From assembly GCA_900553035.1 (NCBI GenBank), contig USCC01000112.1, forward strand, positions 1 to 6,622: a DNA stretch of 6,622 bases, in the 5' to 3' direction. The notes beneath the pieces were generated by a model. That model searched no databases. It was given only the letters and a program-made list of their open reading frames with translations, and had not been told where the DNA came from. Every line of letters starts with the position of its first letter. Position 1 is the first letter of the stretch. Positions 5,679 to 6,622 of this stretch are shown here, piece by piece. Both the position numbers and the translations under genes were made by a program. Source of the stretch: an uncultured Rhodospirillaceae bacterium (lineage in GTDB: Bacteria; Pseudomonadota; Alphaproteobacteria; CAAGCB01; CAG-977).

Positions 5679-6622
5679 TCAGTTCTTAAAGACGCAGTAC
5701 CCGCTTATGCATTGTTTTTCGGATGAACAGTCTTTGTCCGAAGAACATTTTTCCGTCGTGGCGACTTTACAGGCAGTCACATCACACGTATATCCCGTGC
5801 CGCAGGATGTGCTGGTACAGGCACAGACCGCCTTGTGCGACACGCCCAGACATTGGGGAGTTTTTCCCGAACATGGGTTGGGCGCACAGACATTCTTGCA
5901 CTGACCGCTGACACAGGCCATGGCTTTATCACAGTCATTGTCCGACGAACAGGAACCTGTCGATTTACAGACCGTCGTATTACACGTATATCCCGCGCCG
6001 CAGGATGTGCTGGTACAGGTACAGACCGGCTTATGCGACACGCCCAGACATTGGGGAGTCTTGCCCGAACACGGGTTAGAGATACAGGCACTGACACACG
6101 AATTGCTCTGACACTTGTCGGAACCGTCGCAGTCGTTGTCCGTATAACATTTTCCGGCCTGCAGGACACATTTGTTACCGCTGCAGTATTCATAAGACTT
6201 GCAGTTGCCACACATGTCCTTGTAACAGGCGGAGCCGTTCCAATCCGGTTTGTCGGCCGGACACGAGCAGGTTCCCTGCTTGCATGTCTTGCCGCCGGAA
6301 CATGTCACGCCGGAACACAAATCAACACACTTGTTGCCGGAACACTTCTCCGAGGAACCACAGTCCGAATTGGACATACAACATCCGGACTTTTTGACAC
6401 AGGCATGATTGGACACCTCTTCACACGTCCCGCAGGACAATGCCACGCATGTGTTGCCACTGCACTTCTCCGACGCTCCACAGTCCGAATTGGACGAACA
6501 ATACCCGGAGATCGAAGAACACGAATTGTTCTTACACTCCTTGCCCGAACCACAGTCCGAATCCGAAGTACAACAGCCCGATTTCGCCACACACTGATGA
6601 TTCTTCGCTTCCTCACACACCG
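5679..6622 (-). CDS. Cysteine-rich modular repeat protein, 5' end outside window
   Basis: I do not recognise a named family member. The visible 313 residues contain 57 cysteines (18%), and the frame stays open to the right edge, so the true start and any signal peptide are not seen. The first visible codon, GTG, is internal. Six copies of a module with exact spacing C-x5-C-x5-C-x4-C occur at 17-34, 41-58, 81-98, 158-175, 224-241 and 292-309, usually with a DC in the middle (type SNSDCGSSEKCSGNKC). Two copies of CEExxNHxCVxKSGCC are at 2-17 and 66-81. An EGF-like stretch lies at about 102-132. Two eight-Cys modules at 179-218 and 245-284 share an identical Cys pattern (type NPCSGKTPQCLGVSHK). 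Ser, Gly, Asn and Lys fill the rest; large hydrophobic residues are scarce. Such composition suits a disulphide-bonded secreted or surface protein, which is an inference. The modules recall eukaryotic EB or Dickkopf-like Cys repeats in spacing only. The gene ends YCVFKN with stop 5681-5679. Confidence 0.85.
   Translation of the reverse strand, partial: VCEEAKNHQCVAKSGCCTSDSDCGSGKECKNNSCSSISGYCSSNSDCGASEKCSGNTCVALSCGTCEEVSNHACVKKSGCCMSNSDCGSSEKCSGNKCVDLCSGVTCSGGKTCKQGTCSCPADKPDWNGSACYKDMCGNCKSYEYCSGNKCVLQAGKCYTDNDCDGSDKCQSNSCVSACISNPCSGKTPQCLGVSHKPVCTCTSTSCGAGYTCNTTVCKSTGSCSSDNDCDKAMACVSGQCKNVCAPNPCSGKTPQCLGVSHKAVCACTSTSCGTGYTCDVTACKVATTEKCSSDKDCSSEKQCISGYCVFKN
5785..5879 (-). repeat. Direct repeat copy within the cysteine-rich gene
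   Basis: These 95 bases match 5983-6077 at 88 positions by my alignment, with an offset of exactly 198 bases (66 codons). The copy lies inside the second eight-Cys module. Several of the seven differences fall in codons that keep the amino acid, for example within the PQCLG and GKTP blocks. Similarity fades beyond both ends. Confidence 0.85.
5983..6077 (-). repeat. Direct repeat copy within the cysteine-rich gene
   Basis: This is the partner of 5785-5879. It lies inside the first eight-Cys module (residues 179-218). The longest identical run between copies is 26 bases around 6034-6059. The in-frame 198-base offset carries one eight-Cys plus one four-Cys module, so expansion by unequal recombination of an A-D unit is the simple reading. 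Confidence 0.85.

Noticed and set aside
5679..6622. CRISPR array or tandem DNA repeat in the cysteine-rich region
   Set aside because: The periodic patterns follow codons of one open frame and vary at synonymous positions; there are no constant repeats with unique spacers.

Overview
The window looks like a chromosomal segment of an alphaproteobacterium. The evidence is the gene order of the division and cell-wall (dcw) cluster, a very short FtsL with the EWxYLNxP signature I associate with alphaproteobacterial FtsL, and an RNase P RNA whose 3' end resembles alphaproteobacterial examples. I infer the phylum from these features and have not tested it. The neighbouring cysteine-rich repeat gene resembles proteins I associate with host-associated, often gut, uncultured alphaproteobacteria. 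That last point is weaker and rests on memory.

Layout. Positions 1-4585 carry the start of the dcw operon on the minus strand, transcribed right to left: mraZ, rsmH (mraW), ftsL, ftsI and the first 360 codons of murE, which runs off the left edge. Junctions are tight: an ATGA overlap for mraZ/rsmH, 5 bases for rsmH/ftsL, 5 bases for ftsL/ftsI and 26 bases for ftsI/murE. This fits one transcript. Positions 4586-4983 are the mraZ control region. A ladder of TGGGN boxes at exact 10-base spacing lies over a plausible promoter, as expected for MraZ autoregulation. Positions 4984-5346 are the RNase P RNA gene (rnpB), also on the minus strand, with a clear promoter just upstream.

Positions 5347-5678 contain no convincing protein gene. 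They hold an AT-rich spacer and then, on the plus strand, what looks like a small independent transcription unit of about 180 bases ending in a strong rho-independent terminator. I do not recognise this RNA. Positions 5679-6622 are the 3' part of a minus-strand gene for an extraordinarily cysteine-rich modular protein (57 Cys in 313 visible residues). It is built from repeated four-Cys and eight-Cys modules, and part of it is duplicated recently enough to be about 93% identical at the DNA level.

How the parts fit. The dcw genes supply the regulator (MraZ), a 16S rRNA methyltransferase (RsmH), two septal divisome proteins (FtsL, FtsI) and a peptidoglycan precursor ligase (MurE). The RNase P RNA is a housekeeping neighbour. 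The cysteine-rich protein and the orphan plus-strand RNA are the accessory and least explained parts. I see no mobile element, CRISPR array, tRNA or rRNA gene.
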